DNA from: Caprella mutica
Taxonomy: Eukaryota > Arthropoda > Malacostraca > Amphipoda > Caprellidae
Reading direction: 5' to 3'
Length of the DNA stretch: 64,000 nucleotides
Assembly: GCA_947561585.1 (NCBI GenBank)
Contig: CANNZV010000338.1
Span: 124,024-188,023 of the forward strand
Part shown: positions 27,301-32,804 of the stretch, one piece after another
Layout: the number at the start of each line of letters is the position of its first letter
Position numbering within the stretch: position 1 is the first letter of the stretch
Translations under genes and position numbers: made by a program
Notes under the pieces: model-generated
Told to the model about the DNA's origin: nothing
Databases searched by the model: none
Seen by the model: the letters and a program-made list of their open reading frames with translations, nothing else

Positions 27301-29833
27301 AAATCTTTGTGTCCTGCTGACATCCTACCAATCCTTCCGCCTGAATCTGAAAACTCTAAATCCGAAACCAGCGAACAACTTAAACCTGAGGAACCTGAGC
27401 CTAAAAAGTCTGCCGGGAACAGAAAATCTACAACCTATTCGACTAAACCTAATCGCAGAGAATCTGAAACTGTCGAAGATAATCACAAGTCCTCAAAGAA
27501 ATCGGTCACAGAAGGCAGTACGTCAAAGAAGGAAGTTAGCAAGACGAAACATGTACCAGATTCACATTCCACGTCCGACAGCAAAAAGAGAACAACCAAA
27601 TCCAGCACTCTGTCTTCCACTATGTTGACCGATACAAAAATTTCAATTTCCGCAGTGGATCAGACCGAGAAACAGAAAGTAAAGCACAATGAACCGGCTA
27701 CTCAAAGTAAGGACACGGTGCAACCTTCGTCAAGTTCTTCTGTCGTATGGACCAAAGAAGAGGACTTGGAAGTCTTGCTTTGCTGTCAGGTAACTAGTAA
27801 TGCTTTAGCTAAATGATATCATTTATCAATATTATCAACAGAAAGTAACTAGTAATGTAAATATAACTTCAGTTGTGTTAACTTTGTTTGTTATTAAGAT
27901 CTAAACGTTTTAATTTGATGATGTAATAGCTAAAAACATATCTTGTTATTAATTTAATTGTTTACCATGGAGTTAAATTTCTTTATCGCTAGTTTAAAAC
28001 TAAAGGAATAATGCATTAGTGATATATTTGGAAATTGTCTTGAAGTGAAAATAGATATTAAACGCAACCTCTTCGACAAATTAGAATTAGCTCTAAAAAT
28101 TCTTGAATTTATATTCAATAGAATGATTAACAATTCCTAAGTGATGGCATGCAATTTTAATGAAGCAAACTTGTAAGCTACTTTTCGAATAGCTTACATA
28201 AGTTATAATTTACTTGATATTTAATTTAGTAATTATTAGTTTAATTAACTAGGTAACTACTTAAAATAATTATATAATTATTATAACTACTGATTTTATT
28301 CCTTTTACACACAAACTCACCCCTGTTCTCTTGACAGGAATTGGGAAATTGTGAAGAGGCTTTTGTGTACATCGCCAGGAAACTGACAAAGAAAACACCT
28401 GAACAGGTAAATGGAGGGGTAGAGTGTGTAAATGGAGGGGTAGAGTGTGTAAATGGAGGGGTAGAGTGTGTGTAAATGGAGGGGTAGAGTGTGTGTAAAT
28501 GGAGTGGTAGAGAGTGTGTGTAAATGGAGTGGTAGAGAGTGTGTGTAAATGGAGTGGTAGAGAGTGTGTGTAAATGGAGTGGTAGAGAGTGTGTGTAAAT
28601 GGAGTGGTAGAGAGTGTGTGTAAATGGAGGGGTAGAGAGTGTGTGTAAATGGAGGGGTAGAGAGTGTGTGTAAATGGAGGGGTAGAGAGTGTGTGTAAAT
28701 GGAGGGGTAGAGAGTGTGTGTAAATGGAGGGGTAGAGAGTGTGTGTAAATGGAGGGGTAGAGAGTGTGTGTAAATGGAGGGGTAGAGAGTGTGTGTAAAT
28801 GGAGGGGTAGAGAGTGTGTGTAAATGGAGGGGTAGAGAGTGTGTGTAAATGGAGGGGTAGAGAGTGTGTGTAAATGGAGGGGTAGAGAGTGTGTGTAAAT
28901 GGAGTGGTAGAGAGTGTGTGTAAATGGAGTGGTAGAGAGTGTGTGTGTAAATGGAGTGGTAGAGAGTGTGTGTGTAAATGGAGTGGTAGAGAGTGTGTGT
29001 GTAAATGGAGGGGTAGAGAGTGTGTGTGTAAATGGAGTGGTAGAGAGTGTGTGTGTAAATGGAGTGGTAGAGAGTGTGTGTGTAAATGGAGCGGTAGAGA
29101 GTGTGTGTGTAAATGGAGCGGTAGAGAGTGTGTGTGTAAATGGAGCGGTAGAGAGTGTGTGTAAATGGAGCGGTAGAAAGTGTGTGTAAATGGAATCCCC
29201 TATAGTGAATGTAGAGTCATTATTAATAAACTACCCTGTATCTGAGTGTCATGTGAACTAATTTTCTTAGATTTTCCCTAAAATTGTCATTAGTTTTCTA
29301 TTTCGATTGCCATTTTATGGCAGACTAAAGAGATTTTGTTCACTATACGGGGTAGCTCCTTAATACACTACATTCACTATACAGGATTTCATCACAGAGA
29401 AGCTCTACTGTATTGACAACAAATTCTTCATAGCTACTAAATACGATCTCTAGTAGCTACAATGAAGGATTTTCTGCAATCTGTGGGCACTTCACTTAAA
29501 TTAATTCTATTTTGTGTGATAACTTTTAATAGATTTATATATTTAACTAATTTGATGATGCGGCTCACCATTAGTGTTGTGACAATATGCTTTCAAAATC
29601 CTACATCCTGAAAATATTATAGACTGAGAGAATTAAAGAGTATTGAATCGTTCTTAACCAGCGGTATGATTATAGTATTCGATATCAATTCATATCGTCT
29701 ATGATATTCCTTAGATCTATGATTTTAAAAGCATATTGTCACAAACTTTCTACTGAATATTTTCTTTCAGATTCAAGAAAGATTGAATTTTTTGATGGCT
29801 TTCATGGAAGAGAATCCTGATGATGAAGAATGA
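1..29833 (+). CDS. GON4L: GON-4-like protein (YARP / muscle wasted homologue), 5'-partial, 19 exons
   Basis: Nuclear transcriptional co-regulator of the GON4L/YARP/Drosophila Mute family; family members act in chromatin-linked repression and histone-gene control (known for the family, not visible here). My 19-exon model (listed separately) has GT..AG borders and matching phases throughout and totals 7386 nt, 2461 residues plus stop. Seen in the translation: lysine/serine-rich N-terminus; an acidic DEDDEEYKPGD motif near residue 370, typical of GON4L; a core in exons 5-12 resembling vertebrate GON4L (QLLATSVMIS, NLKPALCAVNRLG, FPDLLPV, HFTLGED); a long Ser/Lys-rich region with a Gly-rich tract; a PAH-like helical region about 1965-2150; Cys/His motifs in exons 15-17; a C-terminal SANT/Myb-like domain (WTKEEDLEVLL ... 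ARKLTKKTPEQ) about 2405-2455. The start codon is upstream of the window. Identity is confident; the low-complexity middle would not be informative alone. Confidence 0.92.
1017..1098 (+). CDS. GON4L: GON4L exon 2
   Basis: Acceptor TTTTTTTACAG, donor ACA/GTAAGT. The first base completes the Ser codon from exon 1, then YASHERKLNASKLLKEKEV. Only this reading keeps exons 1-3 in one frame. Confidence 0.8.
1223..1409 (+). CDS. GON4L: GON4L exon 3
   Basis: Acceptor TTTCTTCTCAG, donor AAAT/GTGAGT. Encodes a polar, Lys-rich segment beginning ITPQKSMESSVTKELP and ending VPKKAK. One base carries over to exon 4. The open frame running on into the intron to 1438 is read-through. Confidence 0.85.
1788..3232 (+). 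CDS. GON4L: GON4L exon 4, large acidic/Ser-rich exon with EEYKPGD motif
   Basis: Acceptor TTTATTCCTCAG, donor CAAATG/GTAAGT; 481 codons plus a split first codon. The acidic motif EDEDDEEYKPGDH (about 2287-2325) and TRSKLPLTDIPLEV (about 2605-2640) resemble conserved GON4L segments. The C-terminal part (EVLHAEFTVEQLTILNCQM) leads into the QLL helix continued in exon 5. The ATG at 1799 is internal, not a start: the upstream exons join in frame. Confidence 0.9.
3585..3677 (+). CDS. GON4L: GON4L exon 5
   Basis: Acceptor CTATCTTTTCAG, donor TTG/GTAAGG, 31 whole codons. MQHCQLLATSVMISHDVEG corresponds to the QLLTQ..LLAT helix of vertebrate GON4L, one of the better conserved pieces. Confidence 0.88.
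4128..4264 (+). CDS. GON4L: GON4L exon 6
   Basis: Acceptor TCTTTCTCAG, donor TTAG/GTCAGT. Encodes FFHPPNLKPALCAVNRLGSL, matching the vertebrate GON4L segment in which a short hydrophobic helix follows a proline/asparagine turn. Ends two bases into a codon. Confidence 0.88.
4568..4722 (+). CDS. GON4L: GON4L exon 7, Lys-rich linker
   Basis: Acceptor ATCATCTTCAG, donor AAAG/GTCAAT. Highly basic (VRKKSKQSGNETNKVKKTKR). One base carries over. Joining directly to exon 8 at 5444 keeps the frame (KNPKK-E-VVKAV), which is why the putative exon near 5006 was left out. Confidence 0.8.
5103..5423. mobile_element. MITE with ~60-bp terminal inverted repeats in GON4L intron 7
   Basis: The left arm (CATGGCTTAATTATACGGCC, then a T-rich AGAAGGTCAA) is the reverse complement of the right arm (ending GGCCGTATAATCAAGTAAGC then CATGA), with imperfect pairing over about 60 bp and a ~200-bp interior without a coding frame. 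Non-autonomous DNA transposon; I could not fix the target duplication or superfamily. It ends about 20 bases before the exon 8 acceptor. Confidence 0.75.
5444..5609 (+). CDS. GON4L: GON4L exon 8, LLPV and HFTLGED segment
   Basis: Acceptor TATTTACTTCACAG, donor GACAG/GTAAAA. LTLRVMLNSSAFPFPDLLPV and LHFTLGEDR correspond to the conserved WILATSKVF..ELLPV and FTKAED stretches of vertebrate GON4L. The acceptor lies about 20 bases downstream of a MITE end (5103-5423). Confidence 0.9.
5610..6179. other. GON4L intron 8
   Basis: 570 bp, AT-rich. It contains loosely repeated segments of the type GGTTAT..A..GCTA.G.GAAA (about 5640-5760). No gene or element recognised. Confidence 0.5.
6180..6248 (+). 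CDS. GON4L: GON4L exon 9
   Basis: Acceptor TCTACCATCAG, donor AAAAG/GTGAGT. Encodes LISQCIIDHFKFDSNKFKD, part of the Myb-like fold begun by the HFTLGED segment. A 26-bp minisatellite starts about ten bases after the donor. Confidence 0.88.
6259..7668. repeat. 26-bp minisatellite filling GON4L intron 9 (~54 units)
   Basis: Tandem copies of CTACCTACCTGTGTGGTGTA + AAGTAG occupy nearly the whole intron, from about ten bases after the exon 9 donor to about 55 bases before the exon 10 acceptor. Variants such as AAAG/ACAG, GTAGCT/GTAACT/GTACCT and CCTG/CCAG occur in blocks, indicating higher-order duplication (for example 6700-6900 resembles 6350-6550). Long open frames through it are by-products of the period. 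Confidence 0.95.
7724..7907 (+). CDS. GON4L: GON4L exon 10
   Basis: Acceptor TCATTTTTCCCAG, donor ATAAAG/GTGAGT. Encodes NHKLFHKQLNASLGSLC and ARTPSQIHARIMCIKKQSF. The T..QIHARI..IK pattern matches the T.HQLTVRIKNLN helix of GON4L. Upstream open frame through the minisatellite is not coding. Confidence 0.9.
7908..8228. other. GON4L intron 10
   Basis: 321 bp of AT-rich intron with a few TAGCTA motifs; nothing else seen. Confidence 0.6.
8229..8372 (+). CDS. GON4L: GON4L exon 11
   Basis: Acceptor CCATGTCTCCTCAG, donor TGGAAG/GTGAGG, 48 whole codons. Begins DLFEKKKYSIDVPSAPVLVS and ends NPENLHYPWK. Read-through past the donor would stop at 8444 (see finding on intronic polyadenylation). Confidence 0.87.
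8373..9569. other. GON4L intron 11
   Basis: 1.2 kb AT-rich intron. In-frame read-through stops at 8442-8444 and an AATAAA lies at 8530-8535. No mobile element recognised. Confidence 0.5.
9570..9701 (+). CDS. GON4L: GON4L exon 12
   Basis: Acceptor CATTTCTAACAG, 44 whole codons (RIITAYQKERTKLN ... KRKSGIVLSK), then the weak donor TCAAAG/GTGGGG. The phase agrees with exon 13, 6.6 kb away. A foldback MITE begins only about 20 bases after the donor. Confidence 0.75.
9722..9896. mobile_element. Foldback MITE, family A, copy 1
   Basis: ~175 bp, nearly palindromic. Ends are GGGTTGTGAAGATATGCTTT and its reverse complement-like AAGCATATTGTCCCAACCC, flanked by TA, which suggests a Tc1/mariner-type target. 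The inner arms (ATGAAATGGTATCGAA / TTCAATACGCTTTAATTCTC) also pair. Shares its sequence with copies at 29574, 30504, 31250 and 32805. Confidence 0.85.
10132..10836. mobile_element. Inverted-repeat element with AGTAAAGATAACGGACC ends
   Basis: The 17-nt word AGTAAAGATAACGGACC occurs near 10133, in diverged form near 10762 and exactly at 10801-10817, and inverted at 10820-10836. It brackets about 700 bp without a gene. Probably a non-autonomous DNA element or several nested ones; no target duplication resolved. The interior (10300-10560) carries a GACCTTGACCTTTGAC-containing stretch that looks like a fragment of another interspersed repeat. Confidence 0.55.
11183..11850. repeat. Three related segments, two direct and one inverted
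   Basis: Segments at about 11183-11260 (CCTCTGGTTTCAAAAGCGGG ... AAGGACAATCGAGGTA) and 11570-11630 (CCTCTGGCTTCAAAAGCGGA) are direct copies; 11740-11850 is the inverted version (TACCTCGATTGTCCTTAC ... CTCGTGAAATCAGAGGCGCC). Outer ends also pair (GATAACACTACTCTC / GAGTAGTGTATC). This looks like a foldback element with internal duplication. It is interrupted by the piggyBac-like MITE at 11350. Confidence 0.7.
11350..11484. mobile_element. piggyBac-like MITE (135 bp, TTAA target duplication)
   Basis: Flanked by TTAA at 11346-11349 and 11485-11488. The ends are CCCTTTCGCGCCGATT and AATCGGCGCGAATGGG, near-perfect inverted repeats beginning CCC and ending GGG as in piggyBac elements. No coding capacity, so non-autonomous. 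Confidence 0.82.
11916..12958. mobile_element. piggyBac-like non-autonomous element (~1.04 kb)
   Basis: TTAA at 11912-11915 and 12959-12962; ends CCCTTTCGG and CGAAAGAG pair imperfectly. Subterminal inverted repeat: TCTAAAGCGAGACACTTGAG-like near 12010-12030 versus CTTAAGTGTCTCGCTTTAGA near 12919-12938. The left third holds repeated ACACTTRAGTGT-type palindromes. No transposase frame. A mariner MITE is inserted at 12665-12837. Confidence 0.65.
12665..12837. mobile_element. mariner-type MITE (173 bp) nested in the piggyBac-like element
   Basis: TA target duplication on both sides; terminal inverted repeats CAGTGTGTCCGCATAAAATG and CATTTTTTGCGGACACACTG. The CAGTGTGTCCGCA end is typical of mariner-family elements. 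Too short to encode a transposase. Confidence 0.85.
13199..14160. repeat. Inverted repeat pair around a 190-bp tandem duplication
   Basis: The left arm about 13199-13395 (AAATGGGAAATTGAGACT ... AAGGTTCATAGACTAAAACA) has its reverse complement at about 14005-14160 (TATAGTCTATGAACCTTGAT ... AGTCTCAATTTCCCATTT). Between them are two direct copies of a ~190-bp segment, about 13419-13608 and 13609-13790, each with AATATCTCTTAAACGATAG and TTTAGAATTTAATAATCTAT. Most likely a foldback transposon with internal duplication. Confidence 0.75.
14060..15000. mobile_element. DNA transposon remnant with long TIRs and GGCAATTGTCCGCGGGT subterminal repeats
   Basis: The left arm (about 14060-14310) and right arm (about 14745-15000) are inverted copies: ATATTAATAGTTTGACGGCC / GGCCGTCAAAATATTAAT, then tandem GGACAATTGCCACCCGCGG motifs (left at 14159-14210, right inverted at 14873-14937), then CACTTAACTTTAAAAATGG / CCATTTTTAAAGTTAAGTG. 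The left arm carries about 45 bp absent on the right. The interior holds a degraded family-A MITE (ending about 14478) and a possible terminal transposase exon (14559-14726). Superfamily not determined. Confidence 0.7.
14559..14726 (+). pseudogene. Possible last exon of a transposase
   Basis: After an acceptor-like TTTTTCCTTTAG, 55 codons are open to TGA: it starts QIIINKDQFRARYFN and continues SSAPEIWFTNDYIIDIKRKL. It lies inside the TIR element in an AT-rich interior, so a protein-like open exon is notable, but I recognise no family and no upstream exon survives. Confidence 0.35.
15488..15695. mobile_element. MITE with GGGTCACACAGGTAAATTGC ends, copy 1
   Basis: 208 bp flanked by TA. Left end GGGTCACACAGGTAAATTGC, right end GCAATTTACCTGCTTGACCC (imperfect inverted repeat). 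No coding capacity. A second diverged copy follows at about 15744. Confidence 0.75.
15744..15943. mobile_element. MITE with GGGTCACACAGGTAAATTGC ends, copy 2
   Basis: Same left end as copy 1; right end TGCAATTTACCTACTTTACAC is more diverged. The interior aligns loosely with copy 1 (CTGAACC/GCAGAACC, AATGTTTCAT/AATGTTGCAT). Confidence 0.65.
16289..19472 (+). CDS. GON4L: GON4L exon 13, giant exon ending in PAH-like region
   Basis: 3184 nt open throughout; acceptor TACTTGCCTTCAG, donor AAGG/GTATGT. The start NQIVPPIRQLAEHM continues the core. The middle is Ser/Asn/Lys-rich with several SP and TP motifs, an acidic EEEEEDD run and a Gly/Ser/Asn tract at 18229-18380. The last ~480 nt encode helices (NKLFANFFLNRFITRF, VQDFFTALHQTM, LATEFIGFLTPSQAIEIG) resembling the paired amphipathic helix fold known from GON4L and Sin3. 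Such helices would mediate repressor contacts; that role is inference from the family. Confidence 0.9.
19623..19758 (+). CDS. GON4L: GON4L exon 14, second PAH-like helix set
   Basis: Acceptor CTTTTTATTCAG, donor ATTGG/GTACGT. AILKDIGPLLRNPLLYDSF and KNWLPG match the PAH pattern in which an L..LL.....L...F..FLP helix follows the earlier ones. Splits codons on both sides and joins exons 13 and 15 in frame. Confidence 0.88.
19866..20074. mobile_element. GC-rich MITE in GON4L intron 14
   Basis: About 210 bp. GAGGCGGGCGTCCTTACAC at the left pairs with GTAAGGACGACCGCCTC at the right. The element is visibly more GC-rich than the flanking intron. An internal CCGCGATTTGCGG is palindromic. Target duplication not resolved. 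Confidence 0.65.
20307..20485 (+). CDS. GON4L: GON4L exon 15, CxCxCH motif
   Basis: Acceptor TATTTTTTTCAG, donor AATA/GTAAGT. Encodes an acidic segment (LESDFELVDLDNNDPDGMEL) then KCPCSCHNNSNE. The CPCSCH cluster with CQNC in exon 16 and CGKSLC in exon 17 looks like a zinc-binding arrangement split over three exons. Confidence 0.88.
20758..20858 (+). CDS. GON4L: GON4L exon 16, CxxC motif
   Basis: Acceptor TTTCTGGTTAG, donor TTGAAG/GTAATT. Encodes TGDTNLSNEGNSRKK and PMIDYCQNCGLK. The CxxC pairs with the exon 15 and 17 cysteines. The following intron contains the LINE. Confidence 0.87.
21562..21572. repeat. LINE target-site duplication, left
   Basis: TCACTCTTGTC, identical to 27133-27143. 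It fixes the 5' end of the LINE at 21573 and shows a full-length insertion. Confidence 0.88.
21573..21797 (+). promoter_or_regulatory. LINE 5' UTR with strong hairpin
   Basis: CTGCATGAGC at 21588-21597 pairs with GCTCATGCAG at 21619-21628 across a T-rich loop. The extreme 5' C-run (CCCCCAC) could also pair with GTGGGGG about 75 bases downstream. LINEs of this type carry an internal promoter in this region (family knowledge); no promoter motif was verified. Confidence 0.5.
21798..23234 (+). CDS. LINE ORF1, nucleic-acid-binding Gag-like protein with three zinc knuckles
   Basis: 478 codons from the first ATG (the frame is open slightly upstream). The N-terminal third is Ser/Pro/Gly-rich and disordered. 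A central domain about residues 80-240 (LTKLNMFKVNSTITRLIG, SQGVITCSLLKNYSEEDIVD) resembles the RNA-recognition-like region of LINE ORF1 proteins. Three Cys/His motifs follow: CRNCQRYGHSVNNC, CEKCGEEC..GHISETC and CYHCKEPHTATSKCC. The C-terminus is basic and Ser/Pro/Asn-rich. It would coat LINE RNA in the ribonucleoprotein. Open throughout. Confidence 0.88.
   Translation: MNNTTMAMAPSPGQPLQSSLSGGQGGANNLPVGLSDNSGNNTDSAPGTSFELTLDPYVPATSAPGTRGRKLCHPQNRNSYETYDDLFKVKRFPRYFSIIPENDSDLTKLNMFKVNSTITRLIGPYEELSEDFTNKSWTVEVKTEEQGNKLKTMTNLLSEKIIITEHQRFNQSQGVITCSLLKNYSEEDIVDGLSEHGVTKCHRIIRNFKSTNPEPTATLILTFNNSNPPDRINIHPGLSERVRPYILTPRRCRNCQRYGHSVNNCRRLIPVCEKCGEECVGGHISETCTNPVNCYHCKEPHTATSKCCSKYLMEKEILTVKTKEHLSFQEARARVSLTFNQSHRTYASASTNYSAPSTPIPCRQPPINTSVSTASSPPEISNPIIISNTPKDNNNNQTRSSTESSKNHNHIMKRQLSNLSNPPLEKNLKRSKIPTPKSTPSKKPPPTKDKTEPNNTHNHGNKSHNITINIKSDKSRYK
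23240..26921 (+). pseudogene. LINE ORF2 (endonuclease, reverse transcriptase, RNase H), broken by two frameshifts
   Basis: Begins 5 bases after the ORF1 stop. Endonuclease signatures: LCHWNIRG, CLQES, LLGDLNARSPLWG, SDHFPIF. Reverse transcriptase: YRPIALTSCLCKLMERMV, QYGFR, FFDLQKAYDT, GVPQGSVLS and the catalytic YVDD. RNase H: FYTDGSKDGNG, IFTAELKAI, IYSDSQSALE and GNDRADVAAREA. A C-terminal CEDC..H..C motif follows. The frame changes between about 24930 and 24960, just before FFDLQKAYD, where sequence may also be missing, and again in a T-run near 25455, after the palm domain. Each piece is otherwise free of stops. The intact protein would nick DNA and copy the RNA at the target; this copy cannot do so as written. 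Confidence 0.9.
26922..27132 (+). other. LINE 3' UTR and tail
   Basis: About 210 bp after the ORF2 stop. It ends CTCACGGGCTTACT followed by an ATT repeat at the insertion junction. The simple-repeat tail instead of poly(A) is usual for I-type LINEs. Confidence 0.8.
27133..27143. repeat. LINE target-site duplication, right
   Basis: TCACTCTTGTC immediately after the terminal ATTATTATTAT repeat, identical to 21562-21572. Confidence 0.88.
27268..27789 (+). CDS. GON4L: GON4L exon 17, GKxLxPA motif and start of SANT domain
   Basis: Acceptor TTGTTTTGTTTCAG, donor TGTCAG/GTAACT, 174 whole codons. FIDGRAYYQCGKSLCPADI completes the Cys motif region. A long Ser/Lys/Thr-rich linker follows, then SSVVWTKEEDLEVLLCCQ, the first helix of a SANT/Myb-like domain. 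Confidence 0.9.
27790..28337. other. GON4L intron 17
   Basis: 548 bp, AT-rich, nothing recognised beyond the splice sites. Confidence 0.6.
28338..28406 (+). CDS. GON4L: GON4L exon 18, SANT domain helix 2
   Basis: Acceptor TGTTCTCTTGACAG, donor GAACAG/GTAAAT, 23 whole codons: ELGNCEEAFVYIARKLTKKT. The A..LTKKTPEQ pattern is the SANT recognition region. The donor itself is the first unit of a tandem array (28407-29188). Confidence 0.9.
28407..29188. repeat. Minisatellite that starts exactly at the exon 18 splice donor (~31 units)
   Basis: The first unit is the start of the intron, GTAAATGGAGGGGTAGAGTGT (21 bp), and every following unit begins with the same GTAAATGGAG. Unit length rises along the array: 21, then 23, then 25, then 27 bp, by growth of the GT and AG runs, with a shorter unit again at the end. 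The fifth position pair varies in blocks (GGGG, GTGG, GGGG, GTGG, GCGG). The 91-codon frames across it arise from the 27-bp period. Confidence 0.95.
29189..29410. mobile_element. pogo-like MITE, left end replaced by the minisatellite
   Basis: Right end TTCACTATACAGGATTTCAT...CTCTACTG then TA. The left retains only CCCTATAGTGAATGTAGAG. The interior TGGCAGACTAAAGAGATTTTG followed by GTTCACTATACGGGGTA is shared with the copies at 47625 and 54796. Confidence 0.65.
29574..29746. mobile_element. Foldback MITE, family A, copy 2
   Basis: GTGTTGTGACAATATGCTTT at the left and AAAGCATATTGTCACAAAC at the right; the interior is rearranged relative to the others. Ends about 25 bases before the exon 19 acceptor of GON4L. 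Confidence 0.8.
29771..29833 (+). CDS. GON4L: GON4L exon 19, C-terminal end
   Basis: Acceptor ATTTTCTTTCAG; IQERLNFLMAFMEENPDDEE then TGA at 29831-29833. This closes the SANT-like domain (QIQERLNFLM) with a short acidic tail, as expected at the C-terminus of the family. Confidence 0.92.
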   Translation: MQERLNFLMAFMEENPDDEE

Positions 29834-30400
29834 TTTTTTACACTAGACAGAAAACTTAAAGATTTTCTGTAACTTTTTCTACTTTTAGTTTTTCTTTTTA
29901 TTTGCAATTTTCCATGGAGTCACTTTTCTGTAAGACTGCTTCTGCATAGTCCCTTGTATTCATTTTTCCTTTAAAGTGAATTTTTTGCGTTGATCGTTTA
30001 ATATGCATTATTAATTTTTACCATATTATAGTTAACGGCTTTAATTATTTTTAATGTAGCTATTTTGAGGTTTAATGTAATTAGAATACTGGGCTAAATT
30101 ATTTGGTAGATTGTTTTTATTTACTGAGTCGTATATACTGACTTTATTGTGAAATTCCAACTTTATTCATTTTATAGTCAAATTTATAGGGTAAAGCTAC
30201 AATTACCAGATGTGAATGAAATACCGGATGAAAAATTTAATGTTTTAATTTAAAAATACATAAAATATTGAAATATATTTATTGTGAAGAGAAAACCTGT
30301 GTATTAATATTAATTTACTAAGTTTTTTTTTCCAACTTAAATTATTTTTATTGTTACCTACCGAATATTTCTTTTCGAGTTTCAGAATATATTTTAAATT

Positions 30401-30406
30401 AATAAA
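30401..30406 (+). promoter_or_regulatory. Candidate polyadenylation signal of GON4L
   Basis: AATAAA about 570 bases after the GON4L stop. A second AATAAA lies at 30824-30829, beyond a MITE copy. Which one is used cannot be read from the sequence. Confidence 0.4.
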
Positions 30407-30503
30407 TGATACATAGACACTGACAGTACTCGGACAGTGGGTGTTAACATAGGACATGAACCAATCTGACCTTTAGAAATTACTTAGTGACCTGTCATGA
30501 CTA

Positions 30504-30660
30504 GTGTTGTGACAATATGCTTTTTAAAATCATAGATCTTAAGAATATCACAGACGAAATGAAATGGTATCGAATACTATATACCGCTGATGTAGAATCG
30601 TTCAATACTCTCTATGCTATTTTCCGATCTATGATTTTAAAAGCATATTGTCACAACCCT
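30504..30660. mobile_element. Foldback MITE, family A, copy 3
   Basis: GTGTTGTGACAATATGC ... GCATATTGTCACAACCC with the shared interior ATGAAATGGTATCGAATAC and TATACCGCTGATGTAGAATC. In the intergenic region, possibly within a longer GON4L 3' UTR. Confidence 0.85.
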
Positions 30661-30917
30661 AATCACGACCTATGTTAACATCCACTTTCCGAGTACGAGG
30701 AGTGTCACTCCTTTGAAGTTATGAGAAAGATTCCTTTTTTTCAGTATCAAAGTTTTCATATTTACGTACGGAAATTTATCGCATCCGGTAATTGAGTATT
30801 CAACCTATAACAGTTTTGACTGTAATAAATATTGAAATTTATTTTTAAATTGGGCTCATCTCAAGTATTTTATATTACAAAACTGAATTCATTAGCAACA
30901 CATGTGTGTAAGTTCTA

Positions 30918-31084
30918 GGGATAATACCCAGTTGACGAACAGGTCCACAACCCACCGTCTAACTAGGATTTTTTTTTTAATTAGTTTATCTCTTCAAAGT
31001 ATATTGATATTCATATAGCTAATATCCATACATTTTTTTTATAAGTACGTTAATAGGGTTTGTTCGATAACTGGGTATTTACCC
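30918..31084. mobile_element. MITE with GGGATAATACCCAGTT ends
   Basis: 167 bp flanked by TA. GGGATAATACCCAGTTGACG at the left pairs with CGATAACTGGGTATTTACCC at the right. No coding capacity. Confidence 0.75.
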
Positions 31085-31249
31085 TAATTATTACTAGAGG
31101 GAAATATTTAAAATTCCTTCGCTAATCCAAATTGTTTTTAATGGTTTCTCTCTTCCAAATGGTTAATACTTGTTTAATGTGTGAATCAGTACGTTTGTAT
31201 GCGTATCAATTCATTAAAGGTACCTGATATCTAAGTATATTTTTACCTA

Positions 31250-31370
31250 GTGACAATATGCTTTTAAAATCATAGCTACTATATACCGCTGTTGTATAAC
31301 CCTTCAATACTCTTTAATCCTGTTTAATAATTTCGGAATCTATGATTCTAAAAGCATGTTGTCACAACCC
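31250..31370. mobile_element. Foldback MITE, family A, copy 4 (short)
   Basis: GTGACAATATGCTTTTAAAA ... AAGCATGTTGTCACAACCC; about 120 bp, with an internal deletion removing most of the left inner arm. Confidence 0.82.
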
Positions 31371-32804
31371 TAGAAGTTATCGACTAATAAGAGTTTCATC
31401 TGTGATTTGTAACTCTGTTGTATATAGCGTTTATTTACTATATTACGGAATTAAAAGGATAAATAAAGTTAATAGATTTTTTGATCATTTAATTTTAAAG
31501 GTAAAACAAAGTATATACACGCCTTATATACTGAGATTAAATACAATAAATCAGCAAAGTCCGTAATGGCAAAACGTGAAAAATTCTTGTTACTTCCTTT
31601 AAAACTGTTCAGTTAACTAAAATAATATTGATAATATCATGAAAGTACATTAGAGATATTTTAAAATGAGTCAGAAGTCAATATATCAAAATAAATAACT
31701 TAAAATACAGAGAGCTTTTTAATTTAGTTGATGTACATCCAATGCTCCTAATAAGGGTTAACTTCCTAGTTACCGATCAGGTACACATTTTCGATCATAT
31801 TTTATTTCGAAAATGTAGGTCAATTCGATATCTCGGAACTGAACTCCTAGGTAAAAATTCTAATTGCAAAATCTAAGAGTATAAATAGAGGATTGAGCTA
31901 TTATGGCACCTTATGAAAATAAAGAGAGTTCACTTTAAGAACCCAATGGCAAGATTTTAAAACCTAGGCATCCAAAATACGTACCTAAAATCAGGCCACT
32001 AAAATGCATACAAAACAATTAAGCCAAGATAACAAAATAATTTCCACCTCCGCGCGTATCACATTAGCGATAAAATTGTACTAATAGAAATTAATGCCGC
32101 ATCAATACTTCATATTCTTCAAATCAAAATAACTGCTAATACAGAAATTTTCAGAGACAATTTAAAGCCCACCTCTAACCATAGTCCTCCTCCAAAGAAA
32201 TAATAACAAAACAAATGGTGAAGAAAACAAAACTTCCATTATTAATGATAGCTCTAAAACAAGATTTCATTGATAACTCAAAAATTATTATATAATATTG
32301 ATTATTATTAGAACCAAAATGAACACAGTTGTACATATTAATTACAGTTCTTATTTACAAAAATATATTCATTATCTATTCACAAAAAAATTGAATGCTG
32401 AAATGACGGATTTTGAACGAAGTTCCAATTTTGCAGTTGATTACTTTCAAAACTTTTATAAATTTGGTAATTAGAATGAGGAAATAATTTGTTTTGTTTT
32501 TACACATCTAATGCATCAAATTGACAGAAATTAGAAATCCAGTCAACACTTACTCATAAGAAAAAAAATCATAAATATATCTAAAAATTCAACAGTATTA
32601 TACACAATTTACAATTTTCAGGAGTGAAGAACATTTCACGTCCGTGATATCTAATGTACTTACGCATGTGCATATTCATATACATGAAAAAGAGATCACA
32701 CAAAACAAGATGAGCTCAGATCAACTACATATCTCTAAACATTTTGATTATGGCAACATAAACACTGAACTAACTACTCTATCAAAATCAGACATTTATG
32801 ACTA

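Noticed and set aside
28889..29189. Two overlapping 91-residue frames of CVNGVVES / CKWSGRE repeats
   Set aside because: Consequence of 27-bp units in the minisatellite; several frames are open at once.
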